Positions 36,603-46,458 of a DNA stretch of 64,000 bases are shown here, one piece after another (positions within the stretch are counted from its first letter, which is position 1; each line of letters starts with the position of its first letter). Below the pieces are notes generated by a model. The model was not told the DNA's origin, made no database searches, and saw nothing but the letters and a program-made list of their open reading frames with translations. The DNA lies in contig NZ_CP014544.1 in NCBI RefSeq assembly GCF_001586255.1, positions 3,132,501 to 3,196,500 on the forward strand, written 5' to 3'. The stretch is from Zhongshania aliphaticivorans (lineage in GTDB: Bacteria; Pseudomonadota; Gammaproteobacteria; Pseudomonadales; Spongiibacteraceae). The position numbers and the translations under genes were made by a program.

Positions 36603-38513
36603 TTAAAATTGGTAGGCAACCCTCAGACCAAATTCTTCGGCCCAGTCAAAGGTTTGCATTATATTGACGTTGGCATCGGAGCTAATATCATCGTCTATAT
36701 AGGTATAGAAGGCCTCAATATTCCAATTGCCGCTTGGTTTCCACTTGAGCGCAGGCTGCACGAAAACACCACCTCTAGTGTCATACAGCACCGACAGATC
36801 CGCGCGCCATACCAAACCAGGAAACGGCTGTTGGAGCGCCAACACCAAACCGTCCCAGCCATCGACACCCAATGGCGCATTATTAGCCGTGCCGCCCATA
36901 CCACTCAAATGCCGCCCAAACAAATCACTCTCAGTGCGGTGCATCCACTGAAATACAAAGTACGTTGCGGGAAAGTTCCGACTAAAGCGCTGATACTTTT
37001 CCAGTACCAAAGCAGAAATATATTCATCTTCAACTAAATATTCCTGACCTAGGTCAGGGGAGGTAAACACGCGGTCAGGGGTAAACGACACCTCAAAGTT
37101 AAGAATGAGCTGGTCTAACCAACTGCCCGGTTCACCGCTAAAGATATAACTAAAGCCGGTACCAAAAATATCTTCGCGTTTGTACTCACGCTCAATATGT
37201 CCGCGCAAACCGCCCATGCCTTGCCCAGTGGTCAGGCTGCCACCGACACCGCCCGTGAGAATAAAGAACAGATCCAGCTCCTCCTTCGCCGCATCAATGC
37301 CATCTACCGGCCTTGCCAATAACAGCTGAGAGGCGGGGAAATCGGTAATCAGCTTATTCAAACCTTCCACACCATCTAGCCTCGCCATACCCGCGTAGGT
37401 AAACCATTCTTCCGCGGTCCACACACCGGTGGGGTCAACTTCTAAAGGCGTCTGCGCAAGAATAGCGCCTGTACCAACCAAGCCCGGTGCGTCGCGATTA
37501 ACACCTGATGCCGTCCAGCGAATAACGCCGTCGGGGTTGTAACGATTGGTGTACATAAACTGCAAACCGAAATCACCAATATTGCCCTTTAGACGAAAGC
37601 CACTGTTAATTTTTTCATTAGCGTCGCTGTAGCGATCATGCACAGTGAACTGGCTCGGTATAACGTTGTAGGGTGTATTTGGGTTGGCGTAAATGGTCGG
37701 CTGGAATGCTTGCGCAAACATATCCAATTCCCAGCTCGCATTTAATTGATAAGACACCCGAACGGCAGGAGACGCTATACGCTCATCTGCATACTCTTCT
37801 GAGGCAAAATCCAGAATTAAATGGCGACGCAAGTCTAAGCCATTGGCAACGTCCATTACCCGGAAGAACAAGGCTTGACCCCAGGCAATTTGCTGATTAC
37901 CCGCCCGCACCAAAATTGGCCCGTTTTGGTAATCCACATACAGTGATGGAAAATCAACCATATAGTTTTCGCCAGCGACTTCTAAACGATTCTGTTCACC
38001 ACCAGTTTCATAGTCATCGTATTCAAAGTAATTTGGCTTACCATAAAGATAACCTGCCGCATTACTGTTTACGCTGTCGGGATCAAATTCGTCATATTGC
38101 GCAGCGTCAAAAATGCCGCGGATTTTAGCCGTAGCAGACCAATTGTCGCTAAACCGCAATTGCACGGTATTCTCTAAGCGAATCTGGGTAAAATTAAAAT
38201 CATTATTCGCCGGTTCACCATTGCGCGTTGCCGTATCACTGATTGGTACGCCAACCGCAATCGGTAAATTCAAGCCCAGTAAGGTCCCCGCATTTACGCC
38301 GCCATAGCGATTTATGGTTTCGCCATTAAATACATTACCGCGCTGGTTATAAGGGTTTTCTTCACTCACTGTTTTGGCCGCCGCTTCTAGCCGGATAAAG
38401 CCACTGGAACTGTAGTCAATACCCAAAAAGTCACCGTTTGCCGACCACGCAGAGTTGCATACGCCGAGTGTTGCAAGGGTAATAGCTGCCGCCAGCTGAT
38501 TATTATTTTTCAT
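36603..38513 (-). CDS. DUF1302 outer-membrane beta-barrel protein
   Basis: A 636-residue exported protein with a signal peptide (cleavage after WSA, about residue 25) and many amphipathic strands, ending in F (GLRVAYQF), the outer-membrane barrel signature. DUF1302 proteins occur next to DUF1329 and MMPL genes in many steroid- and lipid-degrading gammaproteobacteria; their role is unproven, and a channel or receptor for hydrophobic compounds is likely. It sits between the YCF48-like gene (24 bp upstream) and DUF1329 copy 1. Strong strand-like segments include TAKIRGIFDAAQYDEF and GPILVRAGNQQIAWG. Confidence 0.9.
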   Translation of the reverse strand: MKNNNQLAAAITLATLGVCNSAWSANGDFLGIDYSSSGFIRLEAAAKTVSEENPYNQRGNVFNGETINRYGGVNAGTLLGLNLPIAVGVPISDTATRNGEPANNDFNFTQIRLENTVQLRFSDNWSATAKIRGIFDAAQYDEFDPDSVNSNAAGYLYGKPNYFEYDDYETGGEQNRLEVAGENYMVDFPSLYVDYQNGPILVRAGNQQIAWGQALFFRVMDVANGLDLRRHLILDFASEEYADERIASPAVRVSYQLNASWELDMFAQAFQPTIYANPNTPYNVIPSQFTVHDRYSDANEKINSGFRLKGNIGDFGLQFMYTNRYNPDGVIRWTASGVNRDAPGLVGTGAILAQTPLEVDPTGVWTAEEWFTYAGMARLDGVEGLNKLITDFPASQLLLARPVDGIDAAKEELDLFFILTGGVGGSLTTGQGMGGLRGHIEREYKREDIFGTGFSYIFSGEPGSWLDQLILNFEVSFTPDRVFTSPDLGQEYLVEDEYISALVLEKYQRFSRNFPATYFVFQWMHRTESDLFGRHLSGMGGTANNAPLGVDGWDGLVLALQQPFPGLVWRADLSVLYDTRGGVFVQPALKWKPSGNWNIEAFYTYIDDDISSDANVNIMQTFDWAEEFGLRVAYQF

Positions 38514-38537
38514 ACCCGTATATCTCCAGAAAATATT

Positions 38538-39488
38538 TTAGATAGAGAGCTTTAGAACATTGGCTTTTTGACCAACCACATAAAAATTGCCGTTATAAAC
38601 ACCAACATCGCAATACCAAGAATCTAATAACTGCGCATTATTTAGACGTTCTACGCGCTGACCACCCGCCTCAATAGAAAGCGCTTCTCGAATGCCGGTG
38701 ATCACTGCTCGATCATCATCACGAATGGACACATCGAGCAGAATCGCATCGCTGCCCGATTCGATTTTGGCCCAGCTTTCGCCGCCATCTTGGCTCCGTA
38801 AAATAGTGCCACTTTGCCCTACTGCATAAGCTAAACCGCGCTGACCGAAGGCTAAACCGAATAAGGACTCGTCACCGGTGTGCAAGGTATGCCACGTTGT
38901 GCCTCGATCATCGGAGCGCGCGATCATGCCAAATTCACCGGCCATATAGGCACGCCCTTGATCGTCGACAGTAACGTTGTAGACATGGGGCTCGTAGGAC
39001 TGACCGATCAGCGCCTGCCAATCAATTTGGAGCTTCTCCCAGTGCTTACCGCCGTCAAGCGAACGTAAAATGGTGCCAAAGCCGCCGGAAGCAATCACAA
39101 AGCCAGCACCATCCTGCGCAACCGAAAATAGACGTTCGCTGGTCGGGGACTGCTGTTCCTGCCACGTGTTGGTATCACGGCGCACGATCACGCCCTGCTG
39201 ACCTACGGCAATCGCATTGCCGCCGACGTCAGATACCGCCAACAGAGATCGCCCCCCCAGGTCGAGGTTGATCCGCTGCCAGGTACTGCCGTCTTTACTG
39301 GTACTTATCTGGCCCGCGCCGCCAACCGCAATGAGCCCCTGAGCACTAGCGTTAACACCAAACAAGGCTTCATGAGCATGCCCTTGGCTTACCATTTCGC
39401 CTTGCAAGGGCGCTGCATTCGCAGCACACATTGCAAGACTTAATAGCAGCGGCGCGGCATATTTCGCGATCTTCGCTGTGGTATTCAC
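38538..39488 (-). CDS. YCF48-like periplasmic beta-propeller protein
   Basis: A 316-residue exported protein. I chose the GTG at 39488 because a signal peptide starts there (hydrophobic core APLLLSLAM, cleavage after ANA) and it overlaps the stop region of the upstream DUF1329 gene (GGGGGTT-GAT-GTG), so the two are translationally coupled. The mature part has six or seven repeats with BNR/YCF48-like cores such as S-x-D-x-G-x-T-W and G-x-x-G-x-I-x-R-S, typical of a beta-propeller. YCF48 proteins help assemble membrane complexes; here an adapter role for the transport set is a reasonable inference. Confidence 0.85.
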   Translation of the reverse strand: MNTTAKIAKYAAPLLLSLAMCAANAAPLQGEMVSQGHAHEALFGVNASAQGLIAVGGAGQISTSKDGSTWQRINLDLGGRSLLAVSDVGGNAIAVGQQGVIVRRDTNTWQEQQSPTSERLFSVAQDGAGFVIASGGFGTILRSLDGGKHWEKLQIDWQALIGQSYEPHVYNVTVDDQGRAYMAGEFGMIARSDDRGTTWHTLHTGDESLFGLAFGQRGLAYAVGQSGTILRSQDGGESWAKIESGSDAILLDVSIRDDDRAVITGIREALSIEAGGQRVERLNNAQLLDSWYCDVGVYNGNFYVVGQKANVLKLSI

Positions 39489-39489
39489 A

Positions 39490-40869
39490 TCAACCCCCAA
39501 GCCGCTGCATAGCCTGAATGGTGAGGAATTTATTAAAGACATCCACATCACCCGGATCATAGTTACTTTGATAACCACCAGTCACCGACTTAGCCTGAAC
39601 AAAGCGACTCATGCGATTAGATTGAATGTCGTGACTGTGTACGCTAGACCAGGACCACGCGGGGAAGGCACCGTCGTTGCGGGTCATCTTGTCGTTGTCT
39701 TGCATTGCGTAATGCGGTTCAAACGACTTCCAAATTTCGCCACGACGGTCATAAATAACATAGGCAACGTACATTTGGTTTCGCACATCAATCCACACTC
39801 GCTTTTTACCAACCGGCGCACGAGCGTATCCCGTTGGCTCCGCTTCAAGCACGATGCACTCTGGCACCAGCTCCATATAGGTATCGAAGAAGGTTTGATC
39901 CTTTGGCCCGCCGTGAACCGGCTTTTCCCAGTTGTCGTGATAACCGCCATGGAAGTTTCTAGAGCCGATAGCACCTAACATCGGCTGACGACCAATAATT
40001 TTGTAATTGCCCCAGGTTTGCAAAGGGTCGCCCGCCGCCCATGCATCAGACAAAAACAGCGTAATACCGGGAACCAAGGGTTCGAAACGCTGGTTAGTGG
40101 GGAACTGCCGTACACGCCGAAACGCAGGAATATAGCCGTGCAACTCAGGGAATTTGCGCTGATCGTAATCCCATATGTTTAAGAAAGAAGTACCGGCACT
40201 GTCATTGGGTGCGGTAAAAAACACCGACTGGTAGCGCAATAAATCTTTCTTACCTTTCCATACGGTTCCGTCGGTCCGTGCAGTGGTATTCAGTTCTGTC
40301 CACACAAAATCGTATTGATACGAAAGCTCACCAGAAGAATCGATATCCCAGTCGCGCACTGCATACTGCGAGTAATCGTGACGTCCCCAGCTCAAGGTCA
40401 AATTATATTGTGCTTCAATACCATTTTTTGGCTCCGGAAACGGCGTACCACCAATCCAAGGCTCGCCACCTTTGGTATACACATTACCGTCTTGACCAAT
40501 AACGGCCTTACCCTGGTTTTTAAGGGTTGCCTCTAAGTACTCGGTGGGAAAGATGCGAGTAATGTCTTTCACTGGTTCAACAATATGAATGCGTCGCCCC
40601 ATTTCCTTTACGTGCATATACGCTATTGGGTCTAATAATTCCTTCACATGCTCAACATTCTCTGCGGTAATAACATCGCCAGCTTTAATCTTTCCCTTGG
40701 TGTACATATCGATGGAAAGCAGTTCATCGGGATATGCTTTACTGACATCACCAGCATTCGCAATGAGCGGCCACAGTGGCGCTAGCACACCACCGGCACC
40801 AATTCCTTTAACCGTGTTCTCCATAAAGCGGCGACGACTATAGTTGGTGTCATATTTCTTGATATGCAT
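39490..40869 (-). CDS. DUF1329 protein with Tat-type signal (copy 2)
   Basis: A 459-residue paralogue of the protein at 35130, with the same overall plan. The twin-arginine signal is at SRRRFMENT (about residues 11-19), with a hydrophobic region ending near ANAGD. The conserved blocks ELHGYIPAFRRVRQFPTNQRF, LFLSDAWAAGDPLQTWG and ARAPVGKKRVW closely match copy 1. It is the second gene of the operon starting with the MMPL transporter, and its stop adjoins the YCF48-like start. Two similar Tat-exported periplasmic proteins in one system could act as carriers at the two membranes or as a heterodimer. Confidence 0.9.
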   Translation of the reverse strand: MHIKKYDTNYSRRRFMENTVKGIGAGGVLAPLWPLIANAGDVSKAYPDELLSIDMYTKGKIKAGDVITAENVEHVKELLDPIAYMHVKEMGRRIHIVEPVKDITRIFPTEYLEATLKNQGKAVIGQDGNVYTKGGEPWIGGTPFPEPKNGIEAQYNLTLSWGRHDYSQYAVRDWDIDSSGELSYQYDFVWTELNTTARTDGTVWKGKKDLLRYQSVFFTAPNDSAGTSFLNIWDYDQRKFPELHGYIPAFRRVRQFPTNQRFEPLVPGITLFLSDAWAAGDPLQTWGNYKIIGRQPMLGAIGSRNFHGGYHDNWEKPVHGGPKDQTFFDTYMELVPECIVLEAEPTGYARAPVGKKRVWIDVRNQMYVAYVIYDRRGEIWKSFEPHYAMQDNDKMTRNDGAFPAWSWSSVHSHDIQSNRMSRFVQAKSVTGGYQSNYDPGDVDVFNKFLTIQAMQRLGG

Positions 40870-40944
40870 AATAATCCTCCGGGATAAACCCTTTTATTGT
40901 TGTCATCTTGCGTATTGTGAAAGCGGCGTAACAAATTTGCGTTG

Positions 40945-43404
40945 CTACACTGCCTCGGCTTTTAAACTACGGTGATTTTCGGCTTGTTTTTTTTCAGCAT
41001 CTTCTGCCATTAGCTTAGCGATATCGACGCCCTCGCCCAGTACCATAATGTCTTTACTAGACACAAACTTAGGTTTGATTAGCCACACCAGCAGGGGTAA
41101 AACGACCAGCGCGATCACCATATTGATCAACATGACAAGCACCAGCAGCAAACCCATATCTGCTAAAAACTTAAGACCTGATAAGAAGTACCAAGGGAGA
41201 ATACCGATTAGCATAATACTGGCGGTAAACATAATGGCTTTGCCCGTAGTCGTCAGTGCAGCGGTAATCGACGCGCCATAATCCTCACGTTCCTGATACT
41301 CTTCACACATTCTACTGAGCAAATAAATCCCGTAATCAATACCAACCCCAACACCAATCGCCGCAACCATTAGTGAGTTAATATCTAAACCAATGCCCAT
41401 GAACGACATGCATGTGGTGAGGATCATATTGGAAAGGTTAACGGGGATTAGTAGCACCACACCGGCAACCAAGGAGCGGTAGGCGTAGCTTGAAACCAAT
41501 AGAATAACTAGGTTGAGCAAGCCCATAATCAACCAGTGATAACGCTCTACAACGTGGTTTATCGCTTGCTGAATCGCAATAGTGCCGCTACCAAGGCGCA
41601 CGGTGAAATCGGGATGATCTATACCAACCTTGGCAATAGCCGCTTCCGCTGAAGCAAGCGCGTGGTCGACCGTATTCTGCTTATTGTCTGGGTACCAAAA
41701 TGAAACCGTTGAGTTTTGCAGTTCAAAGTCGACAACATGGGAGTAGGCCTTAGGACTTGTGCCCATGAGCACCGCGGAGGTTGCCGCATTAACCGCAGCA
41801 TCGGTGTCGTCCAGTGGCAGCCATTTCGGATGCCCACCCGAAATCAGCCGATTCGCATCCATCAAGAAATCGCCAAACGAAAGTGTCGCCCGTGGCGCGT
41901 CTTCCCCGCCCTCCATAATGGCCTGGAGCTGCAACATGGTTGCCACTGTTTCCGCTTGCCGCGCGACGCGATTGGGATTATTTGAGTCTTTCGCCTCGAG
42001 AATAACCTCTAAGGTATTCACGCCGGGAAAATGGGAGTTTATTTCAGCCACCGAAACATTGTATTCAGAATCTTCCCAGAGCAAATTACTGCCCTCAACG
42101 GGATTACCAATTTGAATACGCATAGAGTGATAGAACGAAAATAGCGCAATGATTACCACAACGAACGTGGTGTAGCGGGCGCGTTTACCCTGAGAGAAAG
42201 TCGCTATCCACGCCAACACCGATTTCACCCGGCCATGCACACCACCAGATTCATCGGAAATAATCTTGTCGAGATTTTTAGGGGCAGGCAGAACAGACAA
42301 CAGCAACGGCGCAAGAAACACCCCTGTCGGTGCGAGCATCATTGCCCAAAACCCACAGAACAGCGAGAAGCGTTCCATTGCCGGAATAGGCGCAATAGAA
42401 ATCAGGAAGATACCGGCCGCGTCAGTGATAATTCCCAGTATCGACGGTGCCAACATAAGGCCCGTAGTGATCCCTGCGGCTCTCACCTTGTCGCCCACCT
42501 GAGCAAACACTTCGTAGAAGCGTTCAGTGAACTGAACACAATGACTAAACGATCTCGCAATCAATAGCAGCGGCACAATCATTAACAGGGGTTCAATCGG
42601 TAAGCGCATCCAACCTGCAAAGCCAAAGCCCCAAATCGCGGCAACGATACTGGCAAATATGGGTGTAACTACCCCGGCAATATTTTGGGTGTACAGCACA
42701 AGCGCAATAATTAAGGCACCAAGGGTAATACCAAAAATGCCAATCATCTGATGTTGGTATTCATACACCCACCCCGTCAAGGCTGGCTGACCCGCCATAT
42801 AGACCTCGTGATTTGCATCGCGGGCGTTATCTGCCAAAGCCTTAACAAAGGTGAATGCCTCACCGTAATCTAAGCGCTGCTCTATAAAGGTAGCCGATAT
42901 TAGGGTTGCGGTTTCGTCACCAGAAATCAGAAACTGCTGCGCATTCGGGGATTTACGCACATTCTCCTTAAACCTGGCTATTTCTTGCGGCGTGACCGGC
43001 ACCGAATCTCCCATCAAGGGCTGGGCATCGATACCAAACGGCGTGGCTTCGGCATAACGCGCCTTTGCGGAGGCAATCGACAGTATTTGGTCGTGATCTA
43101 CGCCGGGCGACAAATCGATATCACGGGTAAGCTGCCAGACTTTATCCAGCGTTTGGGCATTGTAGATGTCACCCTTTTTGGTTTTTACCATCAAGGTAAA
43201 AGTCAATGGATTACCAAAATTTGGATGATCTTTAAATACCTGTATAAACGGGTCGTCTTTAGGAAGCAAGTCAGAGAAAATTGTCTTAAGCTCAACATTC
43301 TTTAAGCCCATCGCAAAAAAGAGTGTTACAGCAGTAAACAAAAACCAGGCTGTTTTTCTGTTTTCCAGAACAGCCATTGCTATCCTGTTTCTAATCGTAT
43401 TCAT
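40945..43404 (-). CDS. MMPL/RND-superfamily lipid transporter
   Basis: An 819-residue inner-membrane protein with two repeats of a transmembrane helix group, each preceded by a periplasmic loop domain. The first TM helix is at about residues 20-36, followed by the DPFIQVFKDHPNFGNP segment typical of this subfamily. Proton-relay acidic residues are likely in GVGVGIDYGIYLLSR (about 690-705). The family includes HpnN and MmpL lipid exporters and sterol-sensing-domain proteins. It is the first gene of an operon with DUF1329, YCF48-like and DUF1302 genes. An operator-like pair of direct repeats is found 133-170 bp upstream of its start codon. Direction of transport is not evident. Confidence 0.9.
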   Translation of the reverse strand: MNTIRNRIAMAVLENRKTAWFLFTAVTLFFAMGLKNVELKTIFSDLLPKDDPFIQVFKDHPNFGNPLTFTLMVKTKKGDIYNAQTLDKVWQLTRDIDLSPGVDHDQILSIASAKARYAEATPFGIDAQPLMGDSVPVTPQEIARFKENVRKSPNAQQFLISGDETATLISATFIEQRLDYGEAFTFVKALADNARDANHEVYMAGQPALTGWVYEYQHQMIGIFGITLGALIIALVLYTQNIAGVVTPIFASIVAAIWGFGFAGWMRLPIEPLLMIVPLLLIARSFSHCVQFTERFYEVFAQVGDKVRAAGITTGLMLAPSILGIITDAAGIFLISIAPIPAMERFSLFCGFWAMMLAPTGVFLAPLLLSVLPAPKNLDKIISDESGGVHGRVKSVLAWIATFSQGKRARYTTFVVVIIALFSFYHSMRIQIGNPVEGSNLLWEDSEYNVSVAEINSHFPGVNTLEVILEAKDSNNPNRVARQAETVATMLQLQAIMEGGEDAPRATLSFGDFLMDANRLISGGHPKWLPLDDTDAAVNAATSAVLMGTSPKAYSHVVDFELQNSTVSFWYPDNKQNTVDHALASAEAAIAKVGIDHPDFTVRLGSGTIAIQQAINHVVERYHWLIMGLLNLVILLVSSYAYRSLVAGVVLLIPVNLSNMILTTCMSFMGIGLDINSLMVAAIGVGVGIDYGIYLLSRMCEEYQEREDYGASITAALTTTGKAIMFTASIMLIGILPWYFLSGLKFLADMGLLLVLVMLINMVIALVVLPLLVWLIKPKFVSSKDIMVLGEGVDIAKLMAEDAEKKQAENHRSLKAEAV

Positions 43405-43536
43405 TTATTTTTCACTACCCCATTAGACGTGAAAAAAATCATAAAAATTTATTTCACAAATTATTATATCGTTCTGTCGGAGTCATAATTAATCGATCTT
43501 GAAATCGATATTAGTCTTGAATCGCAGCGTCGGTAA

Positions 43537-43573
43537 TGCTTATTACCGACCCTTTAACTGTTAATTTACGACA
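43537..43573 (-). promoter_or_regulatory. Candidate AraC operator of the MMPL operon
   Basis: TGTTAATTTACGACA (43559-43573) is identical to the site at 47892. A second copy (43537-43551, 10 of 15 matches) starts exactly 22 bp away. It is 133-170 bp upstream of the transporter start codon, in the same orientation as the other copies relative to the minus-strand genes. The first copy overlaps a 9-bp hairpin at 43529-43550. Confidence 0.75.
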
Positions 43574-43592
43574 TCATACTTTTTCGATTATT

Positions 43593-45197
43593 TTATGAGG
43601 CGACATCATAGACATGATTTTTTTGCTCCAAAAAATATTCGTAGCAAAATCGTGCCTGCGGTTTCTCGGAAGCCGTTTTTGGAATTTCTGACATAACTTG
43701 AATATAACTAGGGAGATCATTACGTCCGAGCACCTCACGACAATGCTTAACCAGCACATCGGGATCGAACAATTTTGCTTCAACCGGTACCACCGCCGCT
43801 ATAACATCTTTTTCGCCGGGCGCCCCGTTTAACGACGGTATGCCGTATACAAAAACATCTTCAACATCATCAAATTCGGCGATTATTTTTTCTATTTTGG
43901 CAACGTCAACAAACTCGCCGTTACGACGTATTTCATCGCCCTTTCGGCTATCAAAATAGTACCAACCCTCTTCATCCTGATGACCGATATCGCCCATGTA
44001 TAAAACGCCACCATGGGTTTTCTTATCAGACGCTTCAGGGTTTTTATAATACTCAACCCTAAGCGGCTCGCCGGTCACCGCCTCGAATACTATTTCACCC
44101 CGCACACCCGCTGGACACGGTTTGCCCTGCTCATCGATAATTCTTGCCGTCAAACTCGCGGGTGGCTTACCAATACTGCCTATTGGACCTACGCCAGGCG
44201 GATTGAACATCATGCCGCCTTCTGCTGCGCCGTAAAACTCAAATAACTCAACGTCAAAGCGCTTGCTAAAGTCCGTCCAGATGGCGGCAGGCATACCCGC
44301 ACTTAGTATGAAACGCACGGGGTTCTTTGCATCATTAGCGCGAACTGGCTCACTGTATATGGCAGTGGTCATACCACCGAGTAAGTTAAAGGTAGTGCAG
44401 TTATAAGCGCGGCAAATATCCCACAATCGAGACTTAGTGAATTTTCGGCTAATAACGCCTCGTAAACCCATTTTGAGGATATTGCCCAAACTAATTAGTT
44501 GCGCATTTGCATGGGTAAACGATAAACCAGTATAGGGGCGGTCATTCTCGGTAAGACCAATCATCGGGCCAATTGACGAAACGGCGTCATAGCGGGTGTA
44601 AGGCGCCCTAATCGCCTTAGGGTCTCCCGTAGTACCTGAGGTATATAACATTTGCATGGTTTCGTCGGCACTGTGCACCCGCCCCTCAGCCTCTGTAAAC
44701 GGCGCGTTCGCGATCTCTGCCCACTTCTTTAAGCGAGTATCCTCAGCCGCCAACTTTATTAGCTCGCCACTCTGAACAACCCAAACCCAACGAATTTGAG
44801 GTAAGTTTTTGCATGCGGCCAAAACATTGTTTAAGCAATAATCGGCGCAGATCACTCCCTTACAATCGGCCCAGCTCAACATGTACTCCAGGCGCTCCCC
44901 ATTTGTTCGCGGATCAATAGGCACAAACACCGTCGCAGCTAGCGCGCTGCCCACCATGCAGTCAACAAACTCAGGGTGATTCTGCATGACCATTGCAAAG
45001 CTATCGCCGGGCGCCATTCCCTCATTTTTTAGGCCGGCAAAAACCCGCTGGCCCTGTTCCCACAGCATTTTGTAGGTCCTGATTTCATGCTCGAAATCCC
45101 CGCTTGGCAGAACGTTAACAAAAGTCAGAACATCTAAGTTTGGATGGGAATTTTTTTTATCTTCGATCAAGTTCGATAAAATTCTTAGGTCTTTCAT
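43593..45197 (-). CDS. AMP-binding acyl-CoA ligase
   Basis: A 534-residue adenylate-forming ligase that activates a carboxylic acid with ATP and CoA. The P-loop-like motif MLYTSGTTGDPKA is near residue 158, the A5 block FEFYGAAEGG is central, and the motif YFDSRKGDEIRRNGEFVDV precedes the C-terminal Lys region (KTASEKPQARF). I chose the ATG at 45197 with AAGGGG 7 bp upstream; the open frame extends 35 codons further but overlaps the thiolase gene. It is transcribed after the thiolase and acyl-CoA dehydrogenase genes as a three-gene operon, consistent with substrate activation followed by beta-oxidation-type steps. The acid substrate is unknown. Confidence 0.92.
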   Translation of the reverse strand: MKDLRILSNLIEDKKNSHPNLDVLTFVNVLPSGDFEHEIRTYKMLWEQGQRVFAGLKNEGMAPGDSFAMVMQNHPEFVDCMVGSALAATVFVPIDPRTNGERLEYMLSWADCKGVICADYCLNNVLAACKNLPQIRWVWVVQSGELIKLAAEDTRLKKWAEIANAPFTEAEGRVHSADETMQMLYTSGTTGDPKAIRAPYTRYDAVSSIGPMIGLTENDRPYTGLSFTHANAQLISLGNILKMGLRGVISRKFTKSRLWDICRAYNCTTFNLLGGMTTAIYSEPVRANDAKNPVRFILSAGMPAAIWTDFSKRFDVELFEFYGAAEGGMMFNPPGVGPIGSIGKPPASLTARIIDEQGKPCPAGVRGEIVFEAVTGEPLRVEYYKNPEASDKKTHGGVLYMGDIGHQDEEGWYYFDSRKGDEIRRNGEFVDVAKIEKIIAEFDDVEDVFVYGIPSLNGAPGEKDVIAAVVPVEAKLFDPDVLVKHCREVLGRNDLPSYIQVMSEIPKTASEKPQARFCYEYFLEQKNHVYDVAS

Positions 45198-45210
45198 ATA
45201 CAACCCCTTT

Positions 45211-46446
45211 TTATTCTTTTGACAAGATGCTGAGTACCAAGGCAGCTGCATCTGTACCAATATAGCCCCCTCCATTTTCGGCGAGCGCAAGCCTAGCCCC
45301 ACTTACTTGGCGCGCCCCAGCCTCGCCGCGCAGCTGCATGACCAGTTCCACAATTTGGGCGGCCCCGGTTGCACCTATCGGATGGCCTTTTCGCATTAGT
45401 CCCCCAGACGTATTTACCGGGACACGACCACCCAGCGATGACGCGCCGCTGGCGACATATTCACCACCTAGGCCGGTTGCACACAAACCGAGGTATTCGT
45501 AGTATTTAATTTCAGAAATAGCCGACGCGTCATGTAGCTCAACGCAATGTAGGTCCTCGGCGCCAACACCGGCCTGCTCATACAGCTCAGTAACGGCGCT
45601 CGACACCATAGCTTGTTCGCCAGCAGCTGGCTCCCAACCGCTGTGTAAGCTAGATGCATTTACCCGAATGCACCGTCTCTTGCCAATTTTCTTGGCAAAA
45701 GCTTCACTGACGACAATCACTGCGGCGGCACCGTCGCCAATCGGAGCACACATTGGCAAGGTAAGCGGCGCCACTATTTCACGGGCTGACAACACCTCAT
45801 CGATGGTAATGACGTTTTGAAACTGAGACTTTGGATTTAAACTCCCATGCACTGAGTTCTTTGCCGACACCGCGGCCAATTGCGCTTGAGTAGTGCCGTA
45901 TTGATGCATGTGTTCACGCGCCCATGTCGCGTATATATCGATAAAAATAGACCGGCTACTCCCCGCGCCGGACATATCCAAGGACTGACCAATAGCGTCG
46001 TTCCGAGCTTGCAAGCGCGCGGTAATCGCATCGGTTTGGGTGACATCAATAGATCCAGTAAATACTGAGAAGGTTTTGTTCTTATCTTCGTGGTAGAGCT
46101 TTTCATAGCCGCAGACCAAAACCACATCATAGACACCCAAGGTAACCATGGTGCAAGCTTGTTGAAATGCCGTAGCGGAGGTTGCACAGGCATTCTCTAC
46201 ATTGATCACCGGAATTTTACTTATTCCCATACTGCGTAAGGCGATCTGCCCCGGCACGCAAACCTGGCCGGTAATTACTGCACCGGCGGCATTACCCATA
46301 TACGCGGCATTAAGATCTTCCTTTTTTATACCTGCATCTTTTAACGCCTCGGCAATAGATTCGCAGGCTAATTCGCTAAGCGTTTTATCCATAGCGTTGC
46401 CAAACGGCGTCATACCGACGCCGGCAACATAAGCTGTTTGCTTCAC
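45211..46446 (-). CDS. Thiolase-family acyltransferase (SCP-x-like)
   Basis: A 411-residue thiolase fold protein that would cleave a 3-ketoacyl-CoA with CoA or condense acyl-CoAs. The acyl-accepting Cys lies in NVENACATSATAF (about residue 87), the second catalytic block is VELHDASAISEI and the HPIGATG motif supplies the catalytic His. The pattern matches the SCP-x/lipid-transfer type thiolases common in sterol side-chain degradation, more than FadA. Its start is 13 bp after the acyl-CoA dehydrogenase stop, so they are cotranscribed. Substrate unknown. Confidence 0.9.
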   Translation of the reverse strand: MKQTAYVAGVGMTPFGNAMDKTLSELACESIAEALKDAGIKKEDLNAAYMGNAAGAVITGQVCVPGQIALRSMGISKIPVINVENACATSATAFQQACTMVTLGVYDVVLVCGYEKLYHEDKNKTFSVFTGSIDVTQTDAITARLQARNDAIGQSLDMSGAGSSRSIFIDIYATWAREHMHQYGTTQAQLAAVSAKNSVHGSLNPKSQFQNVITIDEVLSAREIVAPLTLPMCAPIGDGAAAVIVVSEAFAKKIGKRRCIRVNASSLHSGWEPAAGEQAMVSSAVTELYEQAGVGAEDLHCVELHDASAISEIKYYEYLGLCATGLGGEYVASGASSLGGRVPVNTSGGLMRKGHPIGATGAAQIVELVMQLRGEAGARQVSGARLALAENGGGYIGTDAAALVLSILSKE

Positions 46447-46458
46447 TGAGTTACCCTC

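Noticed and set aside
43529-43550. Perfect 9-bp hairpin (GTCGGTAAT/ATTACCGAC) considered as a terminator of the acyl-CoA ligase or MMPL operon
   Set aside because: No T tract follows on either strand, and it overlaps the candidate AraC site, so a regulatory role is more likely.
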